Assembly: GCF_030412965.1 (NCBI RefSeq)
Contig: NZ_JAUHJQ010000003.1
Coordinates: 124,001-188,000 of the forward strand
DNA length: 64,000 bases
Direction: 5' to 3'
Origin: Nocardioides oceani
GTDB taxonomy: Bacteria > Actinomycetota > Actinomycetes > Propionibacteriales > Nocardioidaceae
How positions within the stretch are numbered: the stretch's first letter is position 1; each line of letters starts with the position of its first letter. Of this stretch, positions 43,860 to 53,460 are shown one piece after another. The notes below the pieces were generated by a model. That model was given only the letters and a program-made list of their open reading frames with translations, did not search any database and was not told the DNA's origin. Position numbers and translations under genes: made by a program.

Positions 43860-44639
43860 CTAGCTGGGCGAGAGCCGGGCGGTGATGTCGCGGGCGGCCT
43901 GCACGACGAGACGGGTGTGCTCCTCGTCGGTCTCGGCGTAGCGGAAGACCGGGCCCGAGGAGCTGACCGAGCCGGCGACGTTCCCGGCGGAGTCGAAGAA
44001 GGGTGCCGCGATCGAGGCGGCGCCCGTCCCGCGCTCGTTGAGGGACACGGCGTACCCCTGCTCGCGGATCCGTGCGAGGTCGGCCCGGTAGGCCTCGACG
44101 TCGAGGTCGGGCCGTGCCGCCTGCAGCTGGCCGACGGCCTCCCCGACGAACGACTCCGGCAGGTGGGCGAGGATCGCGCGGCTGGAGGCGCCGGAGTGCA
44201 GCGGGAACCGCGGCCCGATCTCCACGACCATCTTGATCTCCTGCGGGCTCTCGATCTGGTCGAGGTAGATCCGCTGGTTCCCGACCAGCACCGACAGCGT
44301 GGTCGTCTCGCGGGTCTGGTCGCGCAGCCGGCGCAGCACGGGCGAGGCGACCGAGCGGACGTCGAGCTGGCTCCAGGCGCGCGCGGCGAGGCCCGCGGCC
44401 GCAGGCCCCAGGACGTACGCCGAGCCGCCCGGGAGGGGCTGCACCAGGGAGCGCGACGCGAGCGACTGCAGGATGCGGTGGACCACGGCCTTGCTGAGCT
44501 CGAGGGAGCGGGCGATGCGGGAGACGCCCAGCGCGTCGTCGGAGCGGGCGAAGAGCAGCAGCACGTCCGCGACCCGGTCGGCCGCTTCCGTCCCGCCGGG
44601 GGTCTCTCGCGGAACGGATCCGCTGATCCCTGCGCCCAT
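43860..44639 (-). CDS. IclR-family transcriptional regulator
   Basis: A 259-residue regulator. The N-terminal winged helix contains RVADVLLLFARSDDALGVSR and the recognition helix LELSKAVVHRILQSL. The effector domain contains ALVGNQR-like SVLVGNQRIYLDQIES, SGASSRAILAHLP and GYAVSLNERGTGAASIAAPFF. The ATG at 44639 has GGAG eight bases upstream. It sits in the middle of the catabolic island, and GTTYC-N7-GGAAC motifs lie before it and before each neighbouring operon. IclR proteins often bind such TTCC/GGAA palindromes, so it is the likely controller. Confidence 0.92.
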   Translation of the reverse strand: MGAGISGSVPRETPGGTEAADRVADVLLLFARSDDALGVSRIARSLELSKAVVHRILQSLASRSLVQPLPGGSAYVLGPAAAGLAARAWSQLDVRSVASPVLRRLRDQTRETTTLSVLVGNQRIYLDQIESPQEIKMVVEIGPRFPLHSGASSRAILAHLPESFVGEAVGQLQAARPDLDVEAYRADLARIREQGYAVSLNERGTGAASIAAPFFDSAGNVAGSVSSSGPVFRYAETDEEHTRLVVQAARDITARLSPS

Positions 44640-44661
44640 GCCGTATCTCCGTTTCGAGGTT

Positions 44662-44678
44662 GTTTCGCCTAGCGGAAC
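44662..44678. promoter_or_regulatory. IclR operator candidate, site 3
   Basis: GTTTC-N7-GGAAC, 22 bases upstream of the iclR start, in position for self-control. A further GTTTC half-site is at 44651-44655. Confidence 0.65.
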
Positions 44679-44804
44679 TGTATCGGCCGCGGTGCTTTGC
44701 CGTCGAGCCCCTAGAAATCGTGATGAGATCCGTGCCATACTCGCCGAACCCCGCAACTTGCCCCATCCGTGGCGTCCCGGGCGCCTGCAGTCGCACCGCT
44801 CAGC

Positions 44805-44832
44805 GGAACGGCCAGAAAGCATCGGCCGTTCC
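44805..44832. promoter_or_regulatory. Inverted repeat upstream of the ABC operon
   Basis: GGAACGGCC (44805-44813) and GGCCGTTCC (44824-44832) form a perfect nine-base inverted repeat with a ten-base spacer. The right arm overlaps IclR site 4, so this may be a second, overlapping binding arrangement. Confidence 0.5.
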
Positions 44833-44844
44833 TTCTGACGGAAC
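44828..44844. promoter_or_regulatory. IclR operator candidate, site 4
   Basis: GTTCC-N7-GGAAC, 40 bases before the ATG of the binding-protein gene. It is nearly identical to site 1 read on the other strand. Confidence 0.7.
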
Positions 44845-44884
44845 ACACCCACTGTGCCTTGGCACGAAAGGTTGGTCCAGCACG

Positions 44885-46102
44885 ATGAAGAAGGTCTCAC
44901 TCGCGGCGATGCTCGCCGCAGGCACCGTGGCGCTCGCCGCCTGCGGATCCGGCTCCTCCGGCAGCGGCTCCGACGGCGACATCATGATCGGCTCGGTCCA
45001 CCCGCTGACGGGCGCGCTGGCCGGCGTCGGCGCCCTGATGAACGACGGCGCGAAGCTCGCGGTCGAGGACGTCAACGCCGACGGCGGCATCGAGTCGCTC
45101 GACGGCCGGAAGCTCACGCTGGGCGAGGGCGACAGCAAGGGTGCCGCGGACACCGGCCAGAGCGAGGCGCAGCGGCTCATCAGCGACGGCGCGGTCGCGC
45201 TGGTCGGCACCTACCAGAGCGACGTCACCGCGAACGTGTCCGCCGTCGCGGAGCGCTCCCGGGTGCCGCTGGTGATCGACGTGGCCGTCGACGACTCGAT
45301 CCTCGAGCAGGGCTACAAGAACACCTTCCGGATCCAGCCCGACGCCACGAGCATGGGCGCCGACGGTGCGGACGACCTGATCGCGCTCGCCGAGGCCAAC
45401 GGCAAGCCGGTCGAGACCGTCTCCTACATCCACATCGAGGGTGCGTTCGGGCAGAGCGTCTTCGACGCCTTCAAGGAGCAGGCCGAGAGCCAGGGGGTGC
45501 AGGTCCTCAAGGAGGTCACCTACCCCGGCACGAACTTCACCGACGCGACCACGCAGGTCCGCGAGGCCGCCGCCGGCAACCCCGACGTCATCGTCGCCAC
45601 CGGCTACTACCCCGACCAGCTCCTGGTCGCCCAGGCGGTCAAGGCGCTGGACCCCGACATCGACGCGCTGTACGGCGTCGCGAACGGCGCCTTCGACGAC
45701 GGCTCCTTCCCGAACGACGCGGGTGCCGCGGGCGAGAACGTGCTCTCGGCCAACTACCACTACGGCGCCACGAACGACGAGGTCGCCGACATCCGCAAGC
45801 GCTTCGAGGCCGAGTTCGGCCGCCCGATGGAGACCGCCTCGGTGCTCTCCTACCAGGCCGTGATGGTCATCGCCCAGGCGCTGGAGGAGGCCGGGTCCGA
45901 CGACCCGGAGGACGTCCGCGACGCGATCGCCGAGATCGAGGTCGAGGACCCGCTGCTCGCCTTCGACGGCCCGATCACCTTCGACGAGACCGGCCAGAAC
46001 GAGAACGCGACGGTCATCGTGATGCAGACCAAGAAGGGCAAGGTCGAGCAGGTCTTCCCCGACGAGTTCACGACCTCCGAGCCGGTCTACCCGGCCAAGT
46101 GA
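44885..46102 (+). CDS. livK: ABC transporter binding lipoprotein, LivK-like
   Basis: A 405-residue type I periplasmic-binding-fold lipoprotein with lipobox ALAAC (Cys about 20). The fold starts IMIGSVHPLTGALAGVGALM and includes ALVGTYQSDVTANVSAVAE and FRIQPDATSMGADGADDL. Homologues bind branched-chain amino acids, but many carry aromatic acids, amides or urea. In this island the ligand is probably the pathway substrate. It is the first gene of an import operon with an IclR-type site upstream. Confidence 0.9.
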   Translation: MKKVSLAAMLAAGTVALAACGSGSSGSGSDGDIMIGSVHPLTGALAGVGALMNDGAKLAVEDVNADGGIESLDGRKLTLGEGDSKGAADTGQSEAQRLISDGAVALVGTYQSDVTANVSAVAERSRVPLVIDVAVDDSILEQGYKNTFRIQPDATSMGADGADDLIALAEANGKPVETVSYIHIEGAFGQSVFDAFKEQAESQGVQVLKEVTYPGTNFTDATTQVREAAAGNPDVIVATGYYPDQLLVAQAVKALDPDIDALYGVANGAFDDGSFPNDAGAAGENVLSANYHYGATNDEVADIRKRFEAEFGRPMETASVLSYQAVMVIAQALEEAGSDDPEDVRDAIAEIEVEDPLLAFDGPITFDETGQNENATVIVMQTKKGKVEQVFPDEFTTSEPVYPAK

Positions 46103-46211
46103 CCTCCGGGCCGGTGGCGGGGTGACCCGCCGCCGGCCGGCAGGCGCGGCCCGCGGCCGCACCGCCGCAGCGACGTACCCCAGCCACGACTCCGCCACGA
46201 AACGGACGGCC

Positions 46212-47225
46212 ATGACCGACACCACCACCTCCCCACCGGAGACCCAACCGGACGACGGGAAGACCCGCTCCGGTCGACCGAGCCTGCCGCTGCTGCCCCT
46301 GGGCATCGTCGGCGCGGTGGTGGTCGCGCTGCTCCTCGTCTACACCGTCGGGGGCAAGGACTCCGGACTGGTCACCCAGTCGATCGTCACCGGGCTGCTG
46401 CTCGGCGGCGTCTACGCGCTGGTCTCGGTGGGCCTCACCCTGATCTTCGGCGTGCTCGGCATCGTCAACTTCGCGCAGGGCGCGATGCTCACCTTGGCGA
46501 TGTACCTCGTCTACCAGATGGTCGACGCGGGCGGCATCCCCGTGTACGTCGCGACGCTGCTCGCCATCCCGGTGATGTTCCTCTTCGGCGTCCTCGTCCA
46601 GGCCGCCCTGCTGAACAAGCTGACGATGGCCGACAACGAGGAGGGCCCGCTGCTGGTGACCCTCGGCCTGAGCCTGCTGATCGTCAACGTGCTGCTGATG
46701 ATCTTCGGCGGTCGTCCGAAGCGGGTGCCGAGCTCGGTCGAGGGCTCCTTCGAGGTCCTCGACGCGATCGTGTCGTGGGAGCGGCTCATCGCCTTCGCGG
46801 GAGCGCTGCTGGTCGCCGGCGCGCTGACGCTGATCCTGCGCGGCACGTCGTTCGGCCTCTCGATCCGCGCCGTCTCGGCCAACACCCAGGGTGCGTCGCT
46901 GGTCGGCATCGACGTGCGCCGCATCTACGCGATGACCTTCGGCATCGGCTCGGCCTGCGTGGCCGTGGCCGGCGGCCTGATGGTGCCGTTCCTCAGCCTC
47001 ACCCCGACCGTGGGCGAGCAGTTCACCATCCTCGCGTTCGTGATCGTCGTGCTCGGCGGCCTCGGCAGCGTCAAGGGAGCCGTGGTCGGCGGACTGGTGA
47101 TCGGGCTCGTCCAGACCGTCGGGGCGCTCTACCTGCCGGGGACGGGGTCGCTGATCCTCGTCTTCGCGGTCTTCGTCCTCGTCCTGTTCTTCCGTCCGCA
47201 AGGGATCTTCGGAGTGAAGCAATGA
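46212..47225 (+). CDS. livH: ABC transporter permease, LivH-like
   Basis: A 337-residue inner-membrane permease with about eight to nine helices. The family core reads SIVTGLLLGGVYALVSVGLT, then GIVNFAQGAML, and the coupling region is GLSIRAVSANTQGASLVGID. An extra N-terminal cytosolic tail precedes the first helix. The ATG at 46212 is preferred, as the frame upstream is low-complexity. It follows livK by 109 bases and overlaps livM in ATGA. Confidence 0.9.
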   Translation: MTDTTTSPPETQPDDGKTRSGRPSLPLLPLGIVGAVVVALLLVYTVGGKDSGLVTQSIVTGLLLGGVYALVSVGLTLIFGVLGIVNFAQGAMLTLAMYLVYQMVDAGGIPVYVATLLAIPVMFLFGVLVQAALLNKLTMADNEEGPLLVTLGLSLLIVNVLLMIFGGRPKRVPSSVEGSFEVLDAIVSWERLIAFAGALLVAGALTLILRGTSFGLSIRAVSANTQGASLVGIDVRRIYAMTFGIGSACVAVAGGLMVPFLSLTPTVGEQFTILAFVIVVLGGLGSVKGAVVGGLVIGLVQTVGALYLPGTGSLILVFAVFVLVLFFRPQGIFGVKQ

Positions 47226-48267
47226 CCGCCCTCACCACCGAGCGCGCACCCAGCGTGAGCTCGGACGACCCGCGGCTGAAGGACCGGTCGACCGCGCGCA
47301 CCTACCTCGCGCTGGTCGTGCTCCTCGCCGTCGCCGCCGTCCTGCCGTTCGTGCTGGACGAGCAGACCGAGACCGTCGCCGTGCGCACGCTGATCTTCGC
47401 GATCATGGCGGTCGGCTGGAACCTGATGAGCGGCTACGGCGGCATGTTCAGCTTCGGCCACGCCGCATTCTTCGGCATCGGCGCCTACACCGACGCCTAC
47501 CTCCTGGTCGAGCACGGCATCTCGCCGTGGATCGCGATGGTGGTCGGCGCCTCGATCTCGGCGGCGGCCGGCACGCTGATCGCCTTCCTCTGCCTGCGCT
47601 ACCGGCTGGCCGGCGCGTACTTCGCCCTGGCGACCTTCGCCTTCGCGCAGGTCTTCCTCCTCGTGGTGCAGAACCTCGACTTCCTGCGTCGCACCGAGGG
47701 CTTCAACGTCCCGCTCCTGACCGAGAACTCCTGGTGGATGCTGCAGTTCGAGCAGGGCAGCCACTTCTACTACTGGATCCCGTTGGCGATCCTCGGCGCC
47801 GGTCTCCTCGGGACGGTCGCGTACGTCAACTCCCGCTCGGGGCAGTACGTCCAGGCGGTCCGCGACGACGAGGTCGCCGCGGCCTCGCTCGGCATCAACG
47901 TGATGCGGGTGCGGCTCGTCGCGGTGGCGATCAGCTGCGCGTTCACCTCGCTCGCCGGGGCGTTCTACACGCAGTACTACTTCTTCGTCGGCCCGGAGCA
48001 GGCTTTCGGCTCGGCCGTCTCGGTCAACGCCATCGTGCCCGCCGTCATCGGCGGCATCGGAACGGTCTTCGGCCCGGTCGTCGGCGCGATGGTCGTCGGC
48101 CCGCTCTCGGAGTGGATCGCGACCGTGCTGCGCGAGCCCCCGCCGTTCCTGGAGTTCCTCCAGGGCGTCACGGGCCTGGACGTCGCCGTCTACGCCGCAC
48201 TGCTCATCCTGATCGTGCTGTTCATGCCCAAGGGCATCTACGGCACCCTGCGTGATCGGTTCCGCTC

Positions 48268-48271
<4 letters not shown>
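47222..48271 (+). CDS. livM: ABC transporter permease, LivM-like
   Basis: A 349-residue second permease subunit. LMSGYGGMFSFGHAAFFGIGAY is the LivM hallmark, and the coupling helix VRDDEVAAASLGINVMRVRL contacts the ATPases. It ends in ILIVLFMPKGIYGTL. It overlaps livH and livG by four bases each and should form the membrane channel with LivH. Confidence 0.92.
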
Positions 48272-48983
<712 letters not shown>

Positions 48984-48987
<4 letters not shown>

Positions 48988-49688
48988 TCCTGGAGCTGCA
49001 GGACCTGCACGCCGGCTACCGGCGGCTGGAGATCCTCCACGGGCTGTCGATGCGCGTCGACCGGGGCGAGATCGTCTCGCTGATCGGTGCGAACGGCGCC
49101 GGCAAGACCACCACCCTGCGGGCGATCCACGGGCTGGTCGCGACGACCGGCGGCCGGATCGTCTTCGACGGCCACGAGGTGCAGAAGATGCGGGCGCACC
49201 AGATCGTGCGCTCCGGCCTCGTCCACGTCTCCCAGGACCGGGCGCTCTTCGGCGACCTCCAGGTGGTCGAGAACCTCGAGATGGGTGCCTACACCCAGTC
49301 CCGGTCCACGGTCCGCTCGTCCCTCGACGAGGTCTACGAGCTCTTCCCGATCCTCGCCGAGCGGCGCACGCAGCGGGCCGACACCATGTCCGGCGGCCAG
49401 CAGCAGATGCTGGCGATCGGCCGCGCGATGATGGCGCGACCCACGTGCCTCACGCTCGACGAGCCCTCCGTCGGGCTCGCGCCGAATCTCGTGGCGCAGG
49501 TGCTCGAGGCGATCAAGCGCATCCGCGACACCGGCGTGACCGTGCTGATCGTGGAGCAGAACGCCTCCCAGGCGCTGGCTATCTCCGACCGCGCGTACGT
49601 CATCGAGAGCGGGTCGATCGTGCTGGAGGGGACCGGCTCCGAGCTGGCCGACGACCCTCGCGTGCGCGAGGCCTACCTGGGGGTCTGA
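48984..49688 (+). CDS. livF: ABC transporter ATPase, LivF-like
   Basis: A 234-residue ATPase with Walker A GANGAGKTTT near residue 35, signature TMSGGQQQMLAIGRAMM and Walker B CLTLDEPSVGLAP. It pairs with LivG to power import. The last ABC gene is followed without any gap by the small isomerase-like gene, which ties transport to catabolism. Confidence 0.92.
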
Positions 49689-50018
49689 GTGGCCGAGTTC
49701 CTGGTCCACATCGAGATCGTCTGGCCCCCCGACGCCCCGGTCGAGCAGCGCGAGGAGATCTTCGCGCGCGAGCTCGAGCAGGGGCAGCGGCTGGCGCACG
49801 CCGGCCAGCTGCGGCGCCTGTGGCGGGTACCGGGCCGCTGGGCGAACTGGAGTCTGTACGAGGTCGCCGACGCCACCGAGCTGCACACGGCGCTGACGTC
49901 GCTGCCGCTCCACCCCTGGATGGACATCGAGGTGCACGCGCTCGCCGAGCACCCCAACGACCCCCGCGCGCTGGGCATCGAGCCCACCGCGCCGCGCCCC
50001 GAGGAGGGCGTTCGCTGA
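49689..50018 (+). CDS. Muconolactone-isomerase-like small protein
   Basis: A 109-residue ferredoxin-fold protein of the muconolactone Delta-isomerase (CatC) family. It opens EFLVHIEIVWPPDAPVEQRE, and LRRLWRVPGRWANWSLYEVAD is the family core, followed by LPLHPWMDIEVHALAEHP. CatC moves a double bond in an unsaturated lactone. No catechol genes are nearby, so a related isomerisation on another substrate is likelier. The GTG follows the livF stop directly. Confidence 0.82.
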   Translation: MAEFLVHIEIVWPPDAPVEQREEIFARELEQGQRLAHAGQLRRLWRVPGRWANWSLYEVADATELHTALTSLPLHPWMDIEVHALAEHPNDPRALGIEPTAPRPEEGVR

Positions 50019-50662
50019 TGCGGATCCTGGCCATCACCCCGATCGTCATCGACGACGCCGAGCTCGCGCGTCGCCAGCAGCGCTACGACGAGCTCGCCCC
50101 CGAGGGCGTGACCGTCGTGCTCGAGCACCTCGGCGACGCGGCCGACCTGCCGCGCGCCCTCGAGACCGCCGACGACGTCCGTGCCAGCGAGCTGGCGCTC
50201 CTGGAGCGGTACCGGGCCGTGGACCCGGACGGCTGGGACGGCTTCCTGCCCGACTGCGTGCTCGACCCGGTCAGCGGGCTGGACCACGACCTCCCGCGGC
50301 CGGTCTTCGGGATCGGTCACCTCGCCTCGGCGTTCGTCGCAGGCCAAGGCGCCAGCCTCGGTGCGGTGGCGCGCAACGAGGCGATCGCCACCGAGCTGGA
50401 CCGCAAGCTCGCGGAGTACGACGTGGTGCCGGTCGGTCCGACCACCGTCCTGGACCTCTCGGTCGAGGACATCGCCGACGACACGACCTGGGCCGCTGCG
50501 GTGACCGACCGCGCCGGCGACCTCGACTGCGACTTCGTGCTCAACGCCTGCTCGGCGGTCGACGTCGCTCCCCAGGAGCGGGCGCCGTACCTGCTCGACC
50601 CCACGCGCACCGCCCTCGCGATGCTCGGGCTCCGCGCCCAGGCGACGGGAGCGACCCGGTGA
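50018..50662 (+). CDS. Asp/Glu/hydantoin racemase-family protein
   Basis: A 214-residue protein of the Asp/Glu racemase fold. Two cysteines stand at the places expected for the two-base mechanism: DGFLPDCVLDP near residue 87 and DFVLNACSAVD near 180. GIGHLASAF lies between. Family members racemise hydantoins or amino acids, isomerise maleate, or decarboxylate arylmalonate. With a hydantoinase-like enzyme in the same island, hydantoin-type racemisation is a fair guess. TGATG overlap couples it to the gene before. Confidence 0.8.
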   Translation: MRILAITPIVIDDAELARRQQRYDELAPEGVTVVLEHLGDAADLPRALETADDVRASELALLERYRAVDPDGWDGFLPDCVLDPVSGLDHDLPRPVFGIGHLASAFVAGQGASLGAVARNEAIATELDRKLAEYDVVPVGPTTVLDLSVEDIADDTTWAAAVTDRAGDLDCDFVLNACSAVDVAPQERAPYLLDPTRTALAMLGLRAQATGATR

Positions 50663-52053
50663 GCGCGCCGACGCGCGCCCCGCAGGACGTCGAGACCGAG
50701 GGCCCGGACCTCGTCGTCGCCGGCGCCGGCGGCGGGCTCGTGGCCGCGCTCCGCGCGGCCCAGCTCGGGCTGTCGGTGCTGGTCGTCGAGCGCAACGAGC
50801 ACTTCGCGAAGGCCAACAACACCGCGATGTCGACGGCGATGGTCCCCGGCGCCGGCTCCCGCTGGCAGCGCGAGGCCGGGGTGGAGGACTCCCCGGAGCG
50901 GTTCGTCGCGGACGTGCTCGCCAAGACCGGCGGCACGGCCGACGAGCGGCTCGCGCGGGCTCTGGCAGAGGTCAGCGGCCGCCTGGTCGAGTGGCTCGCC
51001 GACGAGGCCGGCCTACCGCTCTCGCTGGTGACCGACTTCTCCTACCCCGGCCACTCGAGCCTCCGTTGCCACACGGTGCCCGGACGCTCCGGCGAGGCCA
51101 TGCTCGGCGGCCTCGTGCGCGCGGTCCGCGAGCACGCCCTGATCGACCTGCTCGTCCCCGCCCGGCTCGTCGACGTCGTCGTCGACCCCGAGGACGGCGG
51201 CGTCCGCGAGGTCGTCGTGGAGTCCCCCCACGGCCAGGAGCGGATCCCCACCCGCGCGGTGCTGCTCGCCACCAACGGCTACGCCGCGGACCGCGAGCTC
51301 GTCGCGCGGCATCTCCCGGAGATCGCGACGGCGACGTACCACGGCAGCGAGGGGTCGACCGGCGATGCACTCCGCCTCGGCGAGCGACTCGGTGCGGCCA
51401 CGGCGTACCTCGACGCCTACCAGGGCCACGCGGCGCTCACCCCCGCGGCGACCCTCGCCGGCTGGGCGACGGTCATGCACGGCGGCGTGGTCCTCGACGT
51501 CGAGGGGCGCCGGTTCGGCGACGAGACGAGCGGCTACTCCGAATACGCCGCGCGGCTGGGCGCGCAGCCCGATGCCCGCGGCTGGATCGTGCTCGACGAG
51601 CGGATCCACGAGGCCTGCCTGGTCTTCGACGACTACCGGGCGACCGTCGACGCCGGTGCCGTCCGGGAGGCGGCCGACGTCGAGGCGCTGGCCGCCGTGG
51701 TCGGCTGCGACGCGGGCGAGCTGGCGCGCACCCTCGACGCCGCCCGGGACAGCGCCGAGGGGCGCGCCGAGGACGCGTTCGGCCGGACCGCCTGGGAGGC
51801 GCCGCTGCAGGCGCCGTACCGCGCGGTGCCGGTGCAGCCGGCGCTCTTCCACAGCCAGGGCGGGCTCGTCGTCGACGAGCACGCCCGGGTCCTGACCGAG
51901 GCCGGTACGCCGGTGCCGGGGCTGTACGCCGCCGGGGGCGCCGCCGCGGGCATCTCCGGGCACGGCGCGGCCGGCTACCTCGCGGGCAACGGCCTGCTGC
52001 CGGCGCTCGGGCTCTCGCTCCTCGCCGCGGAGGACGTCGCCGCGTCCGCCTGA
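50659..52053 (+). CDS. FAD-dependent oxidoreductase, fumarate-reductase-like
   Basis: A 464-residue flavoprotein of the FAD-binding 2 (fumarate reductase/ketosteroid dehydrogenase) family. LVVAGAGGGLVAALRAAQLG binds the FAD dinucleotide, ERNEHFAKANNTAMSTAM follows, VLLATNGYAADREL is typical, and GLYAAGGAAAGISGHGAAGY closes the FAD site. It probably inserts or removes a carbon-carbon double bond in a pathway intermediate. The GTG overlaps the racemase stop in GTGA. It is the last gene of the import operon. Confidence 0.85.
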   Translation: MSAPTRAPQDVETEGPDLVVAGAGGGLVAALRAAQLGLSVLVVERNEHFAKANNTAMSTAMVPGAGSRWQREAGVEDSPERFVADVLAKTGGTADERLARALAEVSGRLVEWLADEAGLPLSLVTDFSYPGHSSLRCHTVPGRSGEAMLGGLVRAVREHALIDLLVPARLVDVVVDPEDGGVREVVVESPHGQERIPTRAVLLATNGYAADRELVARHLPEIATATYHGSEGSTGDALRLGERLGAATAYLDAYQGHAALTPAATLAGWATVMHGGVVLDVEGRRFGDETSGYSEYAARLGAQPDARGWIVLDERIHEACLVFDDYRATVDAGAVREAADVEALAAVVGCDAGELARTLDAARDSAEGRAEDAFGRTAWEAPLQAPYRAVPVQPALFHSQGGLVVDEHARVLTEAGTPVPGLYAAGGAAAGISGHGAAGYLAGNGLLPALGLSLLAAEDVAASA

Positions 52054-52083
52054 GGGCCGGCCTGCCGGCGTGCGGCCCGGGGG

Positions 52084-53340
52084 CTAGACGGCCACCCGGG
52101 CGTCGGCGTCCGCCTCGGCGGTGGCGGCCGCGGCGGCCTGCACCGCGCGGTGCAGGCGGCCCTGCTGCGTGGTCATCAGGACGACGGCGAGGACGGTCGC
52201 GCCGACGGTCACGGTGAACGCCGCGGTGGCGCCGTCGGCGTCGGCGAGCCGGCCTGCGAGGCTCGAGCCGAGCGCGTAGCCCAGCCCCGTCGCGCTCGCG
52301 AGCGTCGTCATCGCCGCGCCGACCCGGGCCGGCGGGACGACCCGCTCGGCGAGGGAGAAGACCGCGATCATGTACGGCGCTACCGCGAAGCCCAGCAGCA
52401 GCACGGTGACGAACGCGGCGGCCAGCGAGTCGGCCAGCAGCAGCGGCAGCGACAGCACGAGCAGCGACCCGGCCGCCACCAGCGCCCGGCGCTCGTGGCC
52501 GATGCGCTCGGGGACGTACGCCGTCGCGATGCCCGCCACCGCGCTGCCGACGCCGAGCGTGGCGTGGACCAGGCCGGCGAGCCCGGGGCGGCCGGACTCG
52601 TCCGCGAGGACCGTCGCGCCGGTCTGGGTCGCGCCGAACAGCATGCCGATCGAGACCTGGGCCAGCGCGAGCACCACGAAGACCGCGGTGACGAGCGGGC
52701 CGGTCGCCAGCGGGGTGGCGCCGCGGCGGGTGAGCCGCGCGGAGGGGTCGAGCGCGAACGCGGTGCCGAAGACCGCCAGCAGCGCGGCCGCCAGGAGCAG
52801 CGCGCCGCCGGGGGAGACCGCCGCGACGGTGACGCCGACGAGCGCCGGGCCGATCGCGAAGGACGCCTCGTCGGCCGCGCCCTCGTAGGAGAACGCCGCG
52901 TCGACCAGGCGCCGCTGCAGCGGCCCGGTGCCGTGGGTGAGCGGCCGCCAGCGGACCCGCGCGAGCGGACCGACCTGCGGCAGCACGAGGCCGGTGGCCG
53001 CCGCGGTGAGCACGATGAGGGCGTCCGAGGACCCCTCGGCGTGGACCACCGCGACGACCGAGGCCAGGCCGAGGGCGCCGAGGAGGGACTGGACCAGGAC
53101 GACCGGGCGCTGGCCGGTGCGGTCGGCGACGGCGCCGGCGACGGGCGCGCCGACGGCGTTGGCGACCGCGAGGGCGCCGGCGCTGAGGCCGCCGAGCGCG
53201 TAGCTGTCGGTCGTGGTGGAGACGAGCAGGAGGGTGCCGAGCTGGCTCATCGCCAGGGGGAGCCGGCCGAGGAACGCCACGACGACGTACGCCGGGCCGG
53301 CGAGCTCGAGGAGTCGACGGTAGGACGCGAGGGGGGTCAC
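52084..53340 (-). CDS. MFS transporter
   Basis: A 418-residue major facilitator permease with 12 predicted helices. Motif-A-like GAPVAGAVADRTGQRPVV is near residue 65, and the central loop carries DPSARLTRRGATPLA. It resembles actinobacterial exporters of unknown substrate. I chose the GTG at 53340, with GAAAGG upstream; the longer frame adds a low-complexity tail. It ends about 30 bases from the convergent flavoprotein gene and may not belong to the catabolic island. Confidence 0.8.
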   Translation of the reverse strand: MTPLASYRRLLELAGPAYVVVAFLGRLPLAMSQLGTLLLVSTTTDSYALGGLSAGALAVANAVGAPVAGAVADRTGQRPVVLVQSLLGALGLASVVAVVHAEGSSDALIVLTAAATGLVLPQVGPLARVRWRPLTHGTGPLQRRLVDAAFSYEGAADEASFAIGPALVGVTVAAVSPGGALLLAAALLAVFGTAFALDPSARLTRRGATPLATGPLVTAVFVVLALAQVSIGMLFGATQTGATVLADESGRPGLAGLVHATLGVGSAVAGIATAYVPERIGHERRALVAAGSLLVLSLPLLLADSLAAAFVTVLLLGFAVAPYMIAVFSLAERVVPPARVGAAMTTLASATGLGYALGSSLAGRLADADGATAAFTVTVGATVLAVVLMTTQQGRLHRAVQAAAAATAEADADARVAV

Positions 53341-53460
53341 GCAGGAGGGCCTTTCGGGTGCGCCGGAACGACGCGCCGTACCCACCTCCGAGAACGCGTT
53401 GAACCCTCTGCGCCCCCGATCCTACGACCGCTCTCGGGCGCCGCCGGAATCCCGGACGGC

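Noticed and set aside
41223..44672. An 1149-codon open frame on the plus strand
   Set aside because: It overlaps the amidohydrolase out of frame and is antisense to the lyase and iclR; the protein is low in complexity.
40858..44796. A 1312-codon open frame on the minus strand
   Set aside because: It covers the lyase, iclR and antisense of two hydrolase genes in a wrong frame; composition is Arg/Gly/Ala-rich and without motifs.
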